Positions 1 to 10,667 of a DNA stretch of 64,000 bases are shown one piece after another. The stretch comes from Tridacna crocea (Eukaryota > Mollusca > Bivalvia > Cardiida > Cardiidae). The stretch is taken from NCBI GenBank assembly GCA_943736015.1, contig OX031065.1, positions 14,909,427 to 14,973,426 of the forward strand. The letters are read 5' to 3'. The notes under the pieces were generated by a model that worked only from the letters and a program-made list of their open reading frames with translations, was not told the DNA's origin and did no database searches. Made by a program: the position numbers and the translations under genes. Every line of letters begins with the position of its first letter. Positions within the stretch are counted from its first letter, which is position 1.

Positions 1-167
1 GCTCAATTTAACTAGGAAACTAGAATATAAGAATTGGTATTTTCACTGTTCACAACCATGAAATATCGAAAAATATTTCACCGATATTTCTCAATATCCT
101 ATGGGAAAGCATGAAATAAAAATCAAGTATACGACAAAAACTGAAACTTGTCTTTGGAAGGGAAGTA

Positions 168-250
168 TTATTTGTGGGAAAAGGAGAAAATGCGGGCTAC
201 AAGCATTTTCTCTGTTTGCCACATTGTTTCAAAAAGACTTATTTTGAAGG
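168..250. mobile_element. Degenerate core of the TTAA MITE
   Basis: GGGAAAAGGAGAAAATGC is followed by a decayed mirror half; the arms cannot be followed. Bases 1-125 next to it are an inverted fragment of the 450-bp repeat found at 4722 and 32960. A further left arm (CTTTACCAAACAATCACAAA) starts at about 330. Confidence 0.6.
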
Positions 251-457
251 AGTTTAAAACTTGTGTTTGTGAAAATAAGTCTATGAAAGCTTGAAAATAT
301 TTCAGTTAAAACTGATACTATCAATTTTAACCTTTACCAAACAATCACAAATTTCAACAATCCTATGGAAGAAGGTTTTTCAAAACATTCTGATCATTGT
401 TTTTATGATATTTGAGAAACCAGTCAATGATTTTGGTAGAATGTTATGCAAATAAAA

Positions 458-681
458 TCTTTTACCACACAATCATGAGTTTTAACGACCCCAAAGTAAA
501 AGCTTTTTGAAAACATTGTGAGATAAGGAGAAAATGCTGGTAACCAGCATTTTCTCCTTTTCCCACAATGTTTTCTACCCTATTAAAGACAGAAAACATC
601 ATCTGAGCTACTCTGAATTAGTCGTCTGCAAATGCCTTCAATTTGGACCAGTCTGAAATGTTGATGAGTGGTAAAGAGTTT
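458..681 (+). mobile_element. TTAA MITE, complete copy
   Basis: Complete member with CTTTACCACACAATC left end, palindromic core at 520-570 and TGGTAAAGAG right end. I use '+' for copies that start with the CAATCCC arm (core, then GTCGTCTGCAAATGC to the right) and '-' for the reverse. Confidence 0.85.
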
Positions 682-689
682 TGTATTAG

Positions 690-990
690 TGAAAGAAACT
701 CCAGGAGGGGATTTTTAATTGCCATTGTCAATAACAATATTTATCACAAAACCTCCCTTGTTTTCAGTGTAATATACCCATTACGAATTTTCTTATCTTA
801 CACACGTTTGATATCACATTTGTGTGACGTCATTTTTGACGTCATTTTGTACGCATTTCATACAAGTGAAGGGGTCTCATCTAAAATACCGCGGGTGCAT
901 TGATGAATGTTTTTGGATCATCTGATCTATATTTTGTGAAATATCATTATGTGATAAAAAGAATCTGACATTTGTGGGGGTTTGAGATAA
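690..990. other. No gene seen
   Basis: AT-rich spacer with GACGTCATTTTTGACGTCATTT (given here as a repeated GACGTCATTT) around 825-850, a short direct duplication. An 86-codon open frame here has no recognisable features. Confidence 0.5.
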
Positions 991-1082
991 GATTTTATTA
1001 AACTCGTCAAGGAAAATGTTATTAAGCTCGCCAAAGGCTCGCTTAATAACATTTCCCTAGACTCGTTTAATAAAACCTTTTC
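986..1082. repeat. Imperfect palindrome, TTTTATTAAAC arms
   Basis: TTTTATTAAACTCGTCAAGG faces CCTAGACTCGTTTAATAAAA, with AATGTTATTAAGC inside also mirrored. It looks like a small foldback element; no target duplication is clear. Confidence 0.7.
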
Positions 1083-1687
1083 TCAAAAGTCCACTCATGT
1101 CAGATCCTATATATCACTAAAATAAAGTTGAAAACAGCATGAAACACCACAAAAGCAAACAGGAAATTTTTGTACATTAATTCAAATTTATTATACACCT
1201 GAAAATCCTCTTGCTCAAATATATGATTTGCATGTGGGTAAATATCACATGTAACAGAAAGAAAAGTCTGTATACCTTATCTACACACAGTCAAATATGG
1301 TGCCAAATATGTTATGATAATGTAACAAAAATATGTACCTCATGGGCAAAATATGTATGTATTCATTTGCATTTTGATTGGTCAACTTTCCTGGTGCTAG
1401 TATTTATTGCTCACCAAGCAAGAAAATTTTGACATCTCGTTCAGCATTAGATGTCACTCCATATCACATTTTCTCATGCTGTTTGAATCAAATACAAGCT
1501 CCAGGTTAGCTACAACAACATAATAATATTCCATATGTGTCACAAATAATTTGAAATTAATAGTAAAGTGCATTGCATTTTGTGCATTGCGTATTGTGCA
1601 TTGAGTAATGTGCATACATGAATTGTCATGGAATAACTTAAATATCACAGGACAGCCTTGATGAGCCAAACGTAAAGATATATCTTA

Positions 1688-1871
1688 ATGAGCTATGCTA
1701 TGTTAAAAGGGGGCTTAATGCATCTACAAAATGCATCGACCCATGTCAGCCTGCGCAGTCCGCACAGGCTGACATGGGTCGAAGCTTTTTGCTTATTATT
1801 ATTAATTTTTTGCATGTCCAAGAAGATACAATTTATAAAGCTCCCTTTTGCCAAAGCATAGCTCAAACCTA
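1688..1871. mobile_element. Foldback MITE with GAGCTATGC ends
   Basis: The ends GAGCTATGCTATGTTAAAAG and its mirrored partner near 1850-1871 frame an inner hairpin, GACCCATGTCAGCCTGCGCA with its complement. The inner CAGCCTGCGCAGTCCGCACA motif recurs at 16448, 41130 and 41255. Confidence 0.7.
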
Positions 1872-1987
1872 TTCCTGATAGAAATTTTGATCATAATGAA
1901 AAAAAAATAAAAAAGAATCAGCTAAGATTTCTATTCTATCATTAGATCTAGATCTATTCTAATAAATATTCACATCCATTTTACATC

Positions 1988-2415
1988 TTAATCCTTTACT
2001 AAACAATCTAAGCTTTAACCCATTACTCCATAGATACTCATTTCTATGCATTGCTTGTTGGAGCCTTTGGAAAACATTGTGGCAAAAGGTGAAATTGTTC
2101 GTGACGAGCAATTTCACCTCTTGTCACAATGTTTTCTATGCTATCAAAAGGTGTCAAATACACATAAGAAACAGCTTTATCCTTGTTGTTACCAGGGTCA
2201 ATTAGAGATAGCATAGAAATGCCTTATGGGGTAAAGAGTTAACAAACCCGGGGAAAAAGGAAAATCATGGTGGAAAACGGAGAAAATGTTGGTAACCGTA
2301 ATCAGTCATTTCTCGTTCTCCAACCTATTTTATACCCTTTTAAAGGCAAATTTTGAGGCTAAATTATTTTGTTTTCTACAAATGCCCTGAATTTGTCATG
2401 TAGTATAGTATTAAA
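1988..2415 (+). mobile_element. TTAA MITE interrupted by another MITE
   Basis: An outer, old copy starts ATCCTTTACTAAACAATC and resumes after 2242 with AACAAACCCGGGGAAAAAGG and a decayed core (GGTAACCG). Bases 2015-2242 are an inserted second copy. Confidence 0.8.
2015..2242. mobile_element. TTAA MITE, GTGACGAGC-core subfamily
   Basis: TTAACCCATTACTCC ... GGGGTAAAGAGTTAA, 228 bp, inserted in an older copy. Its core is GGTGAAATTGTTCGTGACGA then GCAATTTCACC, so both stem arms differ from the main family yet still pair. Confidence 0.88.
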
Positions 2416-2641
2416 GATAAAAAATAGATCATTAATTGTTACACACATTGCACATTTGAACTCCAACTGAAATATTTTCAGGTACATTGCCGATTGTTTT
2501 TCCCCCTAAAAGTAAACAGTCCTAATCAATTTTTCTCACAAAATACAGGTATCACACTTTTCCTGAAAAAAGGGGGACACAGAATCTGCTTTTTTGTTGC
2601 TTTGAAACAAAATGCTATGTAGATAACATGACTGTTCTTAA

Positions 2642-2722
2642 TTAAAGAGTAAAATCAGAAAATCCACACAGAAGGACTTCTTCATTTTGGTTTGTGATCT
2701 TCCCTGTTGTCTGATATCGACC
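2642..2722 (-). CDS. GM2A-like gene, exon 4 (C-terminus and stop)
   Basis: Acceptor ATATTTCAG. It reads GRYQTTGKITNQNEEVLLCG then FSDFTL and TAA. The G-Y...G...N....L.C pattern equals the last strands of GM2 activators (GNYRI...LGCI). A phase-1 reading would hit a stop after 13 codons, so the phase-0 join to exon 3 is the right one. Confidence 0.76.
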   Translation of the reverse strand, partial: GRYQTTGKITNQNEEVLLCGFSDFTL

Positions 2723-5700
2723 CTGAAATATACATAAACAAACAGTTATTGTCAAATCATCTGTAATCACAATATATGGAAGTTCATAAACAAACAGACA
2801 ATTAAATGCAGGCATAGATAGAATAGGATTCATTCCCCGTTTCCCCCCCACACACACTTTTTTCAGTTTGCCGAGCCCCAGTAGCTCAGTCAGTAGCCTG
2901 CAGGGCTTGAGAGCATGAGGTACGGGTTCAATTCCTGGCCAGCCACTTTCTTTCAGGGGCTTGACATTTGTCAGTGTGACAGGATTCATTCCTTTCCTTC
3001 TGCTGACTATTGTTTCCACAATGATTATGTGGGAAAGCATCTTTGCAATCCACGGTTACGATCACTACGTAGATCTTACCTTGGTGGATCGAGCCTGATT
3101 TCAAGATTCCTGCGACACGCCCCCTATTGGATACTGCTTATTATCACCCTTTATATCATATTTCTTATAGCCAATGAAATGCCATTTTACAAACCGCTTA
3201 CGAATACAATAATTCAACATGAAGCAATAACCACAAACGTATTTCGACATTCCATGGTCAGGTGCTGGGATATAGCCTAAAACATCTGATAATTGATTGG
3301 TCACATTGAAACTTTATGTAAATATTGTTCGTATATGTTTTCTTCTGTAATAAATCATTACAGATCCTGCACACATCCACGAAGGTATTCATGTTTACCT
3401 TCTATTTTTATCACACCCTGTTCTATTTTTATCAAATATGAAATGCTATGAGCGATTTGATTTGATGCAGTTAGAGCTAGCTGCAACCAACGAAAATGCA
3501 TATTGGGTGATTGTTGAAATCAAGCTCAATCCGCCAAGGGTAGAGTAGCGTAGTGGATCATAACCCTTGGCTTGCAAAGATGGTGGGAAAGTAGCCAATG
3601 GCTTGGAACGAAAACTGTGTGGAGCACTGGTAAAAGAAACTCCTGGAAAGAATGGATAGGTGCACTGGCTGCTGCAATTAACCTGAAAAAATGTTGAAAT
3701 GGCATAAAACACCAACCAATCAATCAATGTTTGCAGTGTAATATACCCATCACAAAATTAATGTTCCTATCTTACACATGTTTGAGATAGGCAGTATTCT
3801 ACATCATACATGAAATGATTTTATACCTCTCTCAGAGAAATAAGTCAACATTTATTCTTGGAAATGTTCATGTATGCATGTTTTGTTTTGCATATTTCTG
3901 ACCTGTAAGTTATAAAATATTGTTATGTAACATACTATTTTGTTAGATAACTGATATAGACCTAAAAATTAATTGCTACCGTAATTCTATGCTTGCACAT
4001 ATGGAAAGCTGTGAGGATATTATGAGACGGAAAATAACATACCTTGGGTAGAAAAAACGGTATGGAACGATCTTTCACAAACGAGTAATCTCCAGGGTTA
4101 AAGGGACAATAAATGATCCTTTCTGGGTCTTCGTAGTCCTCATCAAGGGTACATAACTCCCACTCTTTACTATAAATAGCATTCCCATTGTATTTCACAT
4201 CTAAATAAAATTTGCCTCCTGTTAGTTCAGATTCTGAAAGGGAATAAAATGTGTCTGTCCAGACTTTAACATTTTGTCGGTTTACTTCAAAAACCTAGTA
4301 CCTATACAGCTTCATTCACCACAAAATCAAATTTCAACAATCCTGAAAAGGAGGGCTTATGAAACATTCTGGTGAAAGGAGAAAATGATGGTAACCAGAA
4401 TTTTCTCCTTTTCCAATGTTTTGTGACAAATATTTTCATTTGAAAAACATCTGAATTGTTGTCTGTAAACTCCTTGCGTTGGATGATTCTAAAATTTTGC
4501 AGTATGGTTAAGAGTCAACAAATTTTGGACTTGATCAAATTGAAAGAAATTGCAGATAAAGCATTAAATAAAGCCCCACTAATGATTTACTGGGTAGAAA
4601 GAAATGTGGAAAAAAAGGAAAAAATGCTGGTTACCATTTTTTTCCTTTTTCTTCTTTTTCCGAAATGTTTTCAAAACATCTCTCTCCTAGGGTCTTATCC
4701 TGCTAAATAATAACATTTTATTTCATGCTTTCCGGTAGGATATCGAGAAATAGCAGTGAAAATATTTTTCGATCTTACACTGGTACCACCTGTGAAAATA
4801 CTGATTTTCATGTTCTTTTTGCCCAGGTTAATTGCGTGTGCCTCACAACCAGATGGAAATATGATATCATTTACATTACATTTCTCGCACTGGACGTGAT
4901 ATTGTAATGCGTTGCTGCTATGTGGAAGGGGTACGCCACGGGGAATAACGGAAAAAAAACTACTGGATTTTGATAAAGCTCCTCTCAGAAAGGGTTAAAA
5001 GCATGAAATAAATAGAATATTTGGATTTTTCTGTGCAAGATCGAATTTCGTTTCATCTCCTGAACACCATCGGTAATATTTTCACTCATGGCTGCACTAC
5101 TCATGAAACTATTACCAATGGTGTCCACTCGATGAAATAAATTTCGATCTTTCACCAAAAAATACAAATATCCTCTATGAATTATTGTTGTGATACTAGT
5201 AGTATATACCTAAAAGCTGCTAATTGAAAGTTTAGTTTTGAGGAATAATACTACCTAACGGACAGTGTAGAACCAGGATCAGACTGCACATTCTGTGTAG
5301 TCTGATCTTGATCTACACCATTCGCAATAGGTCAGTGAGTCACCCTTAGCAACCTAAGGATTGAAAAAAGTAAGTTCATACTTTGGAGCGAGTAGAAAAA
5401 GAACAGAAGAAAGTATAACAAGAATAAATGGTTAAGTTCAGACTGACATGAATAAAAGATGTTTGCTTAGAGATGGATTTTAACTCATTACCAAACGACA
5501 ATATTTTAGGTTTGTCCAAATCAAAAGCATTTGCAGATGACAAAATAAAAGTGACTGAAAATTTGAAATTGTGTGAAGGGTAGAAAATATTGTTGGAAAA
5601 AGAGAAAATACTGGTTACCAGCATTTTCTCTTTTTCCCACAATGTTTTCTAAAGACTTCTTTCTCAGGGTCATCAAAAGTAGGGATTGTATGTTAATGGG

Positions 5701-8700
5701 TTTTAAAGAAGATATTTAGACTCTGAAAAGAAAAGAAATGTAACAGATCCTTTTGTGAATGAAAATGTTTATTCAGACTTCCACATAAATACGTAATGAC
5801 TAAGAGAAAAGTATGTATACAACAGGCACAAAGATAGCACTCTAACATGAATAAAAAATGTCAGTCTGGGGTCCGTATTCACCAACCATTCTTAAGAACA
5901 TTCTTTGTGTTGTTCTTCAACATGTTCTGTGAAAGTAACAGAATGTCTGATTGGCTAAACCAAATGGTTTAGCCAATCAGAAGTTCTGTTACTTTTACAT
6001 TGACAAAATTAGAATAAGACTACGAATGTTCTTAAGAATGTTTGGTGAATACGGACCCAGACCATGAAATGAATAAAAAGATGTTAGTCCACACTATGAT
6101 ATGAATAAAAGATGTCAGTCCAGTCCATGATATGAATAAAATATGCCATGTATGTCTTTGACACTAAAGATGAAAGTTCAGACTTCAATACAGTGAAAGA
6201 TGCTAGTTAAGACTTTGACATAAAAGATTCTAGGTAACAATTTGATATGCATAAAAGGTATTTTTCATATTTCACAACCCTATAGGAGTAGGTTTTTTTG
6301 AAACATTGTGGGAAAAATAGAAAATGTCAGTGACCTGCATGTTCTTTCTGAACTTGCTTTACTTGGCTCACAGACAGAAAAAAAGCCCTAAGAGAAGTTG
6401 GGCACCTTACCTAAAGTGGTGTTTATAAAGGTTCGAGATTTTACTCCTTTGAGACCTCCCCACCTTACTTCTGGCAACATAATGGTTCGGCCTACCATGA
6501 TTCTATCACCTTCCTCTGAAAGATACAAAGAGTTCACTATATCTTAACCCTTTCCCAAACAATAAATTTTGGACCCTTCCAAACCAAAAGGGTTTGCAGA
6601 CGACAATTTCAGATTTGGAGAAAATGGCAGAAAGTTCTCAAAAAGGGTAGAAAACATTGTGGGAAAAGTAAAAATTGCTCGTTACGAGCAATTTCTCCTT
6701 TTCCCAAAGTGTTTCCAAAAGACTTTAACTGCAGACACGTAAAAACCAGGGCTTGTTTGGGAAAGGGTTAAATCTCTACCAAACAATTTCATGTTGCTAT
6801 AACCCATAAAAAAAAAAAAACATTGTGGATAAAGGAGAAAATACTGATACCAGCATTTTCTCCTTTTTCGACCATATTTTGAAACCTTTAAAAAAGCAAA
6901 TCCCATAATTTAAGTGACATTACAAATGCCATCTGTAAACTCCTTACCAAATGACAAATTTTTGGTTTCGCCCAACCTGAAAGCATCTGCAAATGACAAA
7001 ATCAATGTAACCAAAGTGATGATTTCTGTCTTCTGTAGGGTAGAAAACTTTGTAGGAAAAGGAGAAAATGCTGGTTACCAGCATTTTCTCCTTTTCCTGC
7101 AGTGTTTTCAAAAGCTTTCTTCTTTAGGGTCATTAAAATGATTAAGAAATGGCCAAAATTTTGTTTTGTGGTAGAGTTAATTTGCATATATCCTACTACT
7201 AGATCACTATAGATGAGCGTTATAGGATACAAGAGTAATGCATGAGGTGAAAATTGTAATTTATAAAAGGGACATAACTGTTTCAAAGAAACTTTAAGAA
7301 TTACCAACCCTTTTTGATACCCAAACCCTCAGAGTCCTGAAATAACCTAATAGATATATTCACTCTTAAACTGAGGCTTAAATTATAAGTAGTTTCAGGG
7401 TTGCTCTTGTCCAAAATGTTTTAGCAAAGTGGAAGATCAGACTGCATGTTTTTGTGCAGTCTAATCTTGATGGCACTTTATCCCTATACCAAACAATCCC
7501 TGGTTTTTACGACCCTGAGATAGAAGCCATTTGAAAACATTGTGGGAAAAGGAAAAAATGCCTGTATTAATTTTCTCCTTTTTGAACAATATTTTCTACT
7601 CTGCTGAAAATAAATTTCAATTTTTGAGCTATGTTTATTATGTCGTCTGCAAGTTCTTTCAATTTGGACCAGTCTAAAATTTTGTCATTTGGTAAAGAGT
7701 TAAGGTTTAACACCTTGCCTGACAATGACACAAATATCTCCGGTAATGACACAGATGAGATAAATGTTGATGGTTTTGTATGACGATGATGATGATGATG
7801 CATCATGATGATGACAGAGATATAACCATACCTTAATGTATTATTCAAAATCAAGGGGGCTAAAATAAGTTAGCTCTTTACCAAACAACAAAGTTTTAGA
7901 CTGGTCCAAATTCAAAGCATTTGCAGACCACAAAATAAATGTGACTAAAGAATTGAAATGTGTTTTACGAAGGGAAGAAAACATTGTGGGAAAAGGAGAA
8001 AATGCTGGTTACCAGCATTTTCTCCTTTTCCTAAAATGTTTTCAAAAGGCTTCTTTCACAGGGGTATTATAAGTCGGGATTGTGTGGTAAAGGGTTAATA
8101 AATTGTGGAATGGTATTCAGTGTAGGGTCTTATCTAGCACAAGTACCACAGTTCGAATTAAAGAAATAAAAAAAAAAAAATCTTAGACGGCTGAATAAAA
8201 CCCAATAGTCATATTTGGTGTAGAAATAAGATCCAAAATAATCACAATTTTATGTTGCTTTTGTCTAGTGTGTTTCACCAGAGCGTTCAGTATAGATCAA
8301 AGATCAGATTGCACAGTTTGTGCGGCCTGATCTTGATCTATACTGGCCGTAAAGCTAACTATATTCAGTCTAGATTGTTTCAGCCAAGCGTACAATACAG
8401 ATAACAGATCTAGCTAAATGTTTTCTGCCGCCTGATCTTGATCTATTCTGGCTACAAAGACAACTAGAGTCAAAACAGGCGTCTTTAATAGGGGTTATTT
8501 CGAAAAAAGGCGAATAAATAACATACCACAATTATCATACACTTCACCAATCGGAACAAATTTGTTCTCGGCTATAAAGTTTTCCCAATATTGGAATGCT
8601 TTCTTCTCTTCTACATGAACATGTTTTTCTAAGTCATCCATATGCTCCTCTCTTTTAGCGGAGAAAAATCGTGCAGACTCTTTCTTGTAACGATTTGCTG

Positions 8701-8839
8701 ATATGATATCCTCTGGTGGGCCATGATTGAACAATAGAAAGTAACTACAGATGGTTGTAGCAGTCATTCCGGCTCCGAGTAGAAGAATTAACTTTTTACA
8801 AGTAAGTGCGCACATTTTTCTTCGTATGCCTCGAAACAT
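2642..8839 (-). CDS. GM2-activator-like ML-domain lipid-binding protein, whole gene (4 exons)
   Basis: Four exons (8527-8839, 6411-6515, 4043-4233, 2642-2722) have consensus acceptors and GT donors, compatible phases (1, 1, 0), and together give 690 bases: 229 codons plus TAA. The first 40 residues hold a basic N-terminus and a hydrophobic stretch (signal peptide or signal anchor). The mature part has DNCEEGD, ELCTLDED, YCPFNPGDYSF and a terminal LCGF. This matches the order in ganglioside GM2 activator proteins, where the first and last cysteines pair and a CPF..G.Y segment leads to the lipid-pocket loop. The family lifts glycolipids out of membranes in lysosomes or binds lipids extracellularly. 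Only four cysteines are present against eight in mammalian GM2A. Family membership is inferred from motifs; the ligand is unknown. It could instead be another ML/NPC2-like protein. Three introns (about 1.3-2.2 kb) contain MITE copies. Confidence 0.72.
2873..3130 (+). mobile_element. tRNA-derived SINE
   Basis: A-box-like TAGCTCAGTCAGTAG and B-box-like GGTTCAATTCC are spaced as in a tRNA, followed by a non-tRNA body with GTGTGACAGGATTCATTCC. A related copy lies on the other strand at 10668-10912. About 70 bases of body (3036-3110) recur inverted at 3515-3590. It cannot fold as a real tRNA (no CCA-stem pairing). Confidence 0.75.
3440..3725. repeat. SINE-related body and tail
   Basis: It contains an inverted copy of the 3036-3110 segment, a GTGCACTGGC block also seen near 10710 and 48060, and a 3' tail ATGTTGAAATGGCATAAAAC ACC, which is the tail of several SINEs here. 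Confidence 0.55.
4043..4233 (-). CDS. GM2A-like gene, exon 3 (central ML domain)
   Basis: Acceptor CCCTTTCAG, donor CCCAAG|GTATGT, phases 1 in and 0 out. It encodes 63 residues including SELTGGKFYLDVKYNG, EWELCTLDEDYEDPERIIYC and CPFNPGDYSFVKD, ending IPFFLPK. The ELC and YCPF cysteines are placed to pair, as in GM2A. This is the exon with the clearest family signature. Confidence 0.78.
4312..4706. mobile_element. Two MITE copies joined end to end
   Basis: The first (4312-4520) and second (4514-4706) share the boundary TAAGAGTCAACAAATTTTGG. Both cores are eroded (GATGGTAACCAG, GCTGGTTACC). Confidence 0.7.
4722..5175 (+). repeat. Dispersed ~450-bp repeat, copy 1
   Basis: It begins TTTCATGCTTTCCGGTAGGA and continues through GATATCGAGAAATAGCAGTG and GCCACGGGGAATAACGG. 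A second, same-strand copy at 32960-33400 is highly similar; inverted fragments are at 1-125 and perhaps 25370-25620. No coding sense is conserved. Confidence 0.8.
5264..5325. repeat. Short hairpin family (GATCAGACTGCAC)
   Basis: GGATCAGACTGCACATTCTG pairs with the following TGTAGTCTGATC. The same hairpin recurs near 7430, 8295-8345, 40090-40150, 48805-48850 and 51812-51870. Confidence 0.7.
5480..5706 (-). mobile_element. TTAA MITE, complete copy
   Basis: TTAACTCATTACCAAACGAC to GGGTTTTAA; core ACTGGTTACCAG. It lies in the intron of the GM2A-like gene between exons 2 and 3. Confidence 0.88.
5872..6059. mobile_element. Foldback MITE, GGGTCCGTATTCACCAA ends
   Basis: The two ~90-bp halves are mirror images around TTGGCTAAACCA-TTTGGTTTAGCCAA. 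A half copy of the same family lies at about 11290-11330 (TTGGTGAATACGGACCC). Confidence 0.85.
6411..6515 (-). CDS. GM2A-like gene, exon 2
   Basis: Acceptor CTTTCAG and donor TTAG|GTAAGG; phases 1 in and 1 out. It encodes EEGDRIMVGRTIMLPEV and SRTFINTTL, the first beta strands of the predicted ML fold, with an N-T-T glycosylation sequon. The DNC-EEGD join across the intron restores the DNCDEG-like motif of GM2 activators. Confidence 0.72.
6544..6771 (-). mobile_element. TTAA MITE, CGTTACG-core subfamily
   Basis: TTAACCCTTTCCCAAACAAT to GGGAAAGGGTTAA. The core stem tip is TTGCTCGTTACGAGCAA instead of TGCTGGTAACCAGCA. It lies 29 bases from the GM2A-like exon 2 acceptor. A further decayed copy (6768-6930) shares its right TTAA. 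Confidence 0.9.
6938..7143 (-). mobile_element. TTAA MITE, near-complete
   Basis: CTCCTTACCAAATGACAAAT left arm, perfect core GCTGGTTACCAGC at 7070-7083; right end decayed. Confidence 0.82.
7478..7703 (+). mobile_element. TTAA MITE, eroded core
   Basis: TCCCTATACCAAACAATCCC to TTTGGTAAAGAGTTAA. Core stem damaged (GCCTGTATTAATT), so palindrome upkeep failed in this copy. Confidence 0.82.
7870..8098 (-). mobile_element. TTAA MITE, complete copy
   Basis: TTAGCTCTTTACCAAACAAC to GTGGTAAAGGGTTAA with intact core. Confidence 0.88.
8527..8839 (-). CDS. GM2A-like gene, exon 1 (start codon, signal anchor)
   Basis: Encodes residues 1-104. An in-frame TAA lies directly before the ATG, so nothing coding extends upstream. 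The ATG context is weak (T at -3); a second ATG at codon 9 has A at -3 and could be the true start, placing the hydrophobic stretch (LTCKKLILLLGAGMTATTIC onward) right at the N-terminus. A charged spacer (AKREEHMDDLEKHVHVEEKK) follows, then the start of the ML domain at EVYDNC. The donor is TGTG|GTATGT, phase 1. Confidence 0.75.
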
Positions 8840-8877
8840 TTAGCGTTATCAGCTTTTGTTCAGCCCAGTAATTAATT

Positions 8878-9477
8878 GTTCACTACAAAACCCCTAACTT
8901 CAAGAACCCTTAGGAAAATATTCTTTTGAAAACACTGTGGGAAAAGGAGAAGATGCTGCTGATCAGCAATTTCACAATTTCTCCTTTTTCCTCAATGTTT
9001 GCTGCTCTTTTTTATACAAATCCCATCGTAAGAATCACATTTGTCACAAACAGTTAAAATGATATGTATTATCCAAATCTACCAGTGCAACAAATGAACT
9101 TGATTCTCCCGTACTTAGAACCATACACTTGTACTTTCATCCCAAGAGAATGCACTACAAACATTAAACAATTATACATTGTACTACATATACAAGTGTA
9201 ACACTGAAAAGATTAGAGAGTTATAGATTAGATTATGATATTTATTGTCTTTACTGTACAAGAAAATTTCAGATACTTCCACATTGACAAGATGTTTTGA
9301 TGACAAAGAAAACGTAACTCATTAGATGGAATTTGTCTTGGATAGGGGTGAAAACAATTTGTATGAAAAACTGAAAATGCTCACAACCAGTGTTTTTTTC
9401 TTCTTTTTCTCACAGTGTTTCCATACACCCTCTGTTCCCAGGTTGTTAAAACGTGGGTTTGTTTCGTAAAGGGTTAA
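8878..9477. mobile_element. Two decayed MITE copies upstream of the GM2A-like gene
   Basis: A core fragment lies at 8935-8995 (GCTGATCAGC) and a longer decayed copy at 9246-9477 ending GTAAAGGGTTAA. They occupy the region just 5' of the GM2A-like start codon, so the promoter is either compressed or further upstream. Confidence 0.6.
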
Positions 9478-9487
9478 TTCAGGCTTT

Positions 9488-9726
9488 TTAACCATTGACC
9501 ACTATGTAATTTGTACCAAAGGCATTCCGAAACAAAAAGTATGGGATTTTGAAATCATTATGGGAAACGAAAAATGCTAGCAACCAGCATTTTCTTCTTT
9601 CCCGCAATGTTTTGTACCCTTCCCAAAGCATGCAAATATAAATTTTTGAGTCACATAGATTTTTATCATCTGATAATGCTTCCAATTGTAAACAGTCTAA
9701 AATCATGTTGTTTTGTAAAGGGTTAA
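9488..9726 (+). mobile_element. TTAA MITE, diverged
   Basis: TTAACCATTGACCAC to TGTAAAGGGTTAA; core GCTAGCAACCAGC. Confidence 0.75.
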
Positions 9727-9745
9727 GACTGGTAAGGAAAATCAC

Positions 9746-9973
9746 TTAACCCATTACAGTACAATCCCTACTTTTGACCCCCTCAGAAAAAAGCCTTTAG
9801 AAAATATTGTGGGAAAAGGAGAAAATGCTGGTAACCAGCATTTTGTCCTTTTCCCTCAATGTTTTCTATCATTCACAAAACAAATTTCAAATTTTCGGTC
9901 ACTTTTATTTTGTTGTCTGCAAATTCTTTTGATTTGGTCAAGGCTAAAATATTGTTGTTGGGTAATGAGTTAA
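9746..9973 (+). mobile_element. TTAA MITE, complete copy
   Basis: TTAACCCATTACAGTACAAT to GGTAATGAGTTAA, core GCTGGTAACCAGC. It is separated from the previous copy by only 20 bases. Confidence 0.88.
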
Positions 9974-10151
9974 CAGAACTAAATAACAAATTAAGGAAAC
10001 ATATAACGCTACCAAGCCAATCCTTGTTTTAACTTAATTATTGCTTAATGATTTAGATTGGAACATCAAAGATAAAAAAAACCTTCTTTTCCCAATTAAG
10101 AGATGATACAAGAAATTGGTTGCACTAAAGAAGCACTGAAAAGTTTCAAAA

Positions 10152-10379
10152 TTAACCCTTTACCAAACAATCCCTGTTTTCACAAGCCTGTGGAGGAAGG
10201 CTTTCGAAAACACTGTAGGAAAATGAGAAAATGATGGTAACCAGCATTTTCTCCTTTTTCCACTATGCTTTTAACCCTATCAAGGTTTTAAATCATCATT
10301 TGAGCAACATCTAATTTGTTGACTTCAGATGCTTTCCGATTTGTCCAGTCCAAAATTCTGTCGTGTGGTAAAAATTTAA
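10152..10379 (+). mobile_element. TTAA MITE, complete copy
   Basis: TTAACCCTTTACCAAACAAT to GTGGTAAAAATTTAA; core GATGGTAACCAGC with one unpaired base. Confidence 0.86.
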
Positions 10380-10667
10380 AGGGAATTTCTCCAAATATAT
10401 GTACATGCATGTACATGTCCAAAATCTAGGTATGAAAGTCTTTATCAATGAAATGATAACACATTGTTCACAACGATAATGTCCCAACAATTAACCTGTA
10501 GCGAATTACGTACAGTCTTATTTTCAGAAATTGTTAATCTAGATCAGACTGCAATAAGATACTTTTGCTATATTTTGAAATTTTCTGATTGAAACAGCCA
10601 TGAAATTGCAGTTGCAATGATGTAACCAATCACTAAACAATCCAGAGGTTTAAAGATTGTATGGTGT

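Noticed and set aside
2877-2950. Functional tRNA gene
   Set aside because: A- and B-box motifs are present, but the acceptor and anticodon stems do not pair and a SINE body follows. The same holds for 10801-10910, 32560-32690, 36500-36570, 49482-49550 and 54640-54710.
5580-5660. Rho-independent terminators or pre-miRNA at the MITE hairpins
   Set aside because: Bacterial terminators do not apply here. The stems are perfect palindromes with no loop and are repeated over 100 times, unlike a miRNA gene.
7567-7854. His-rich peptide (MMHHHHHRH) as a metal-binding protein
   Set aside because: It comes from an ATG/CAT microsatellite (7785-7815) next to a MITE, with no coding context.
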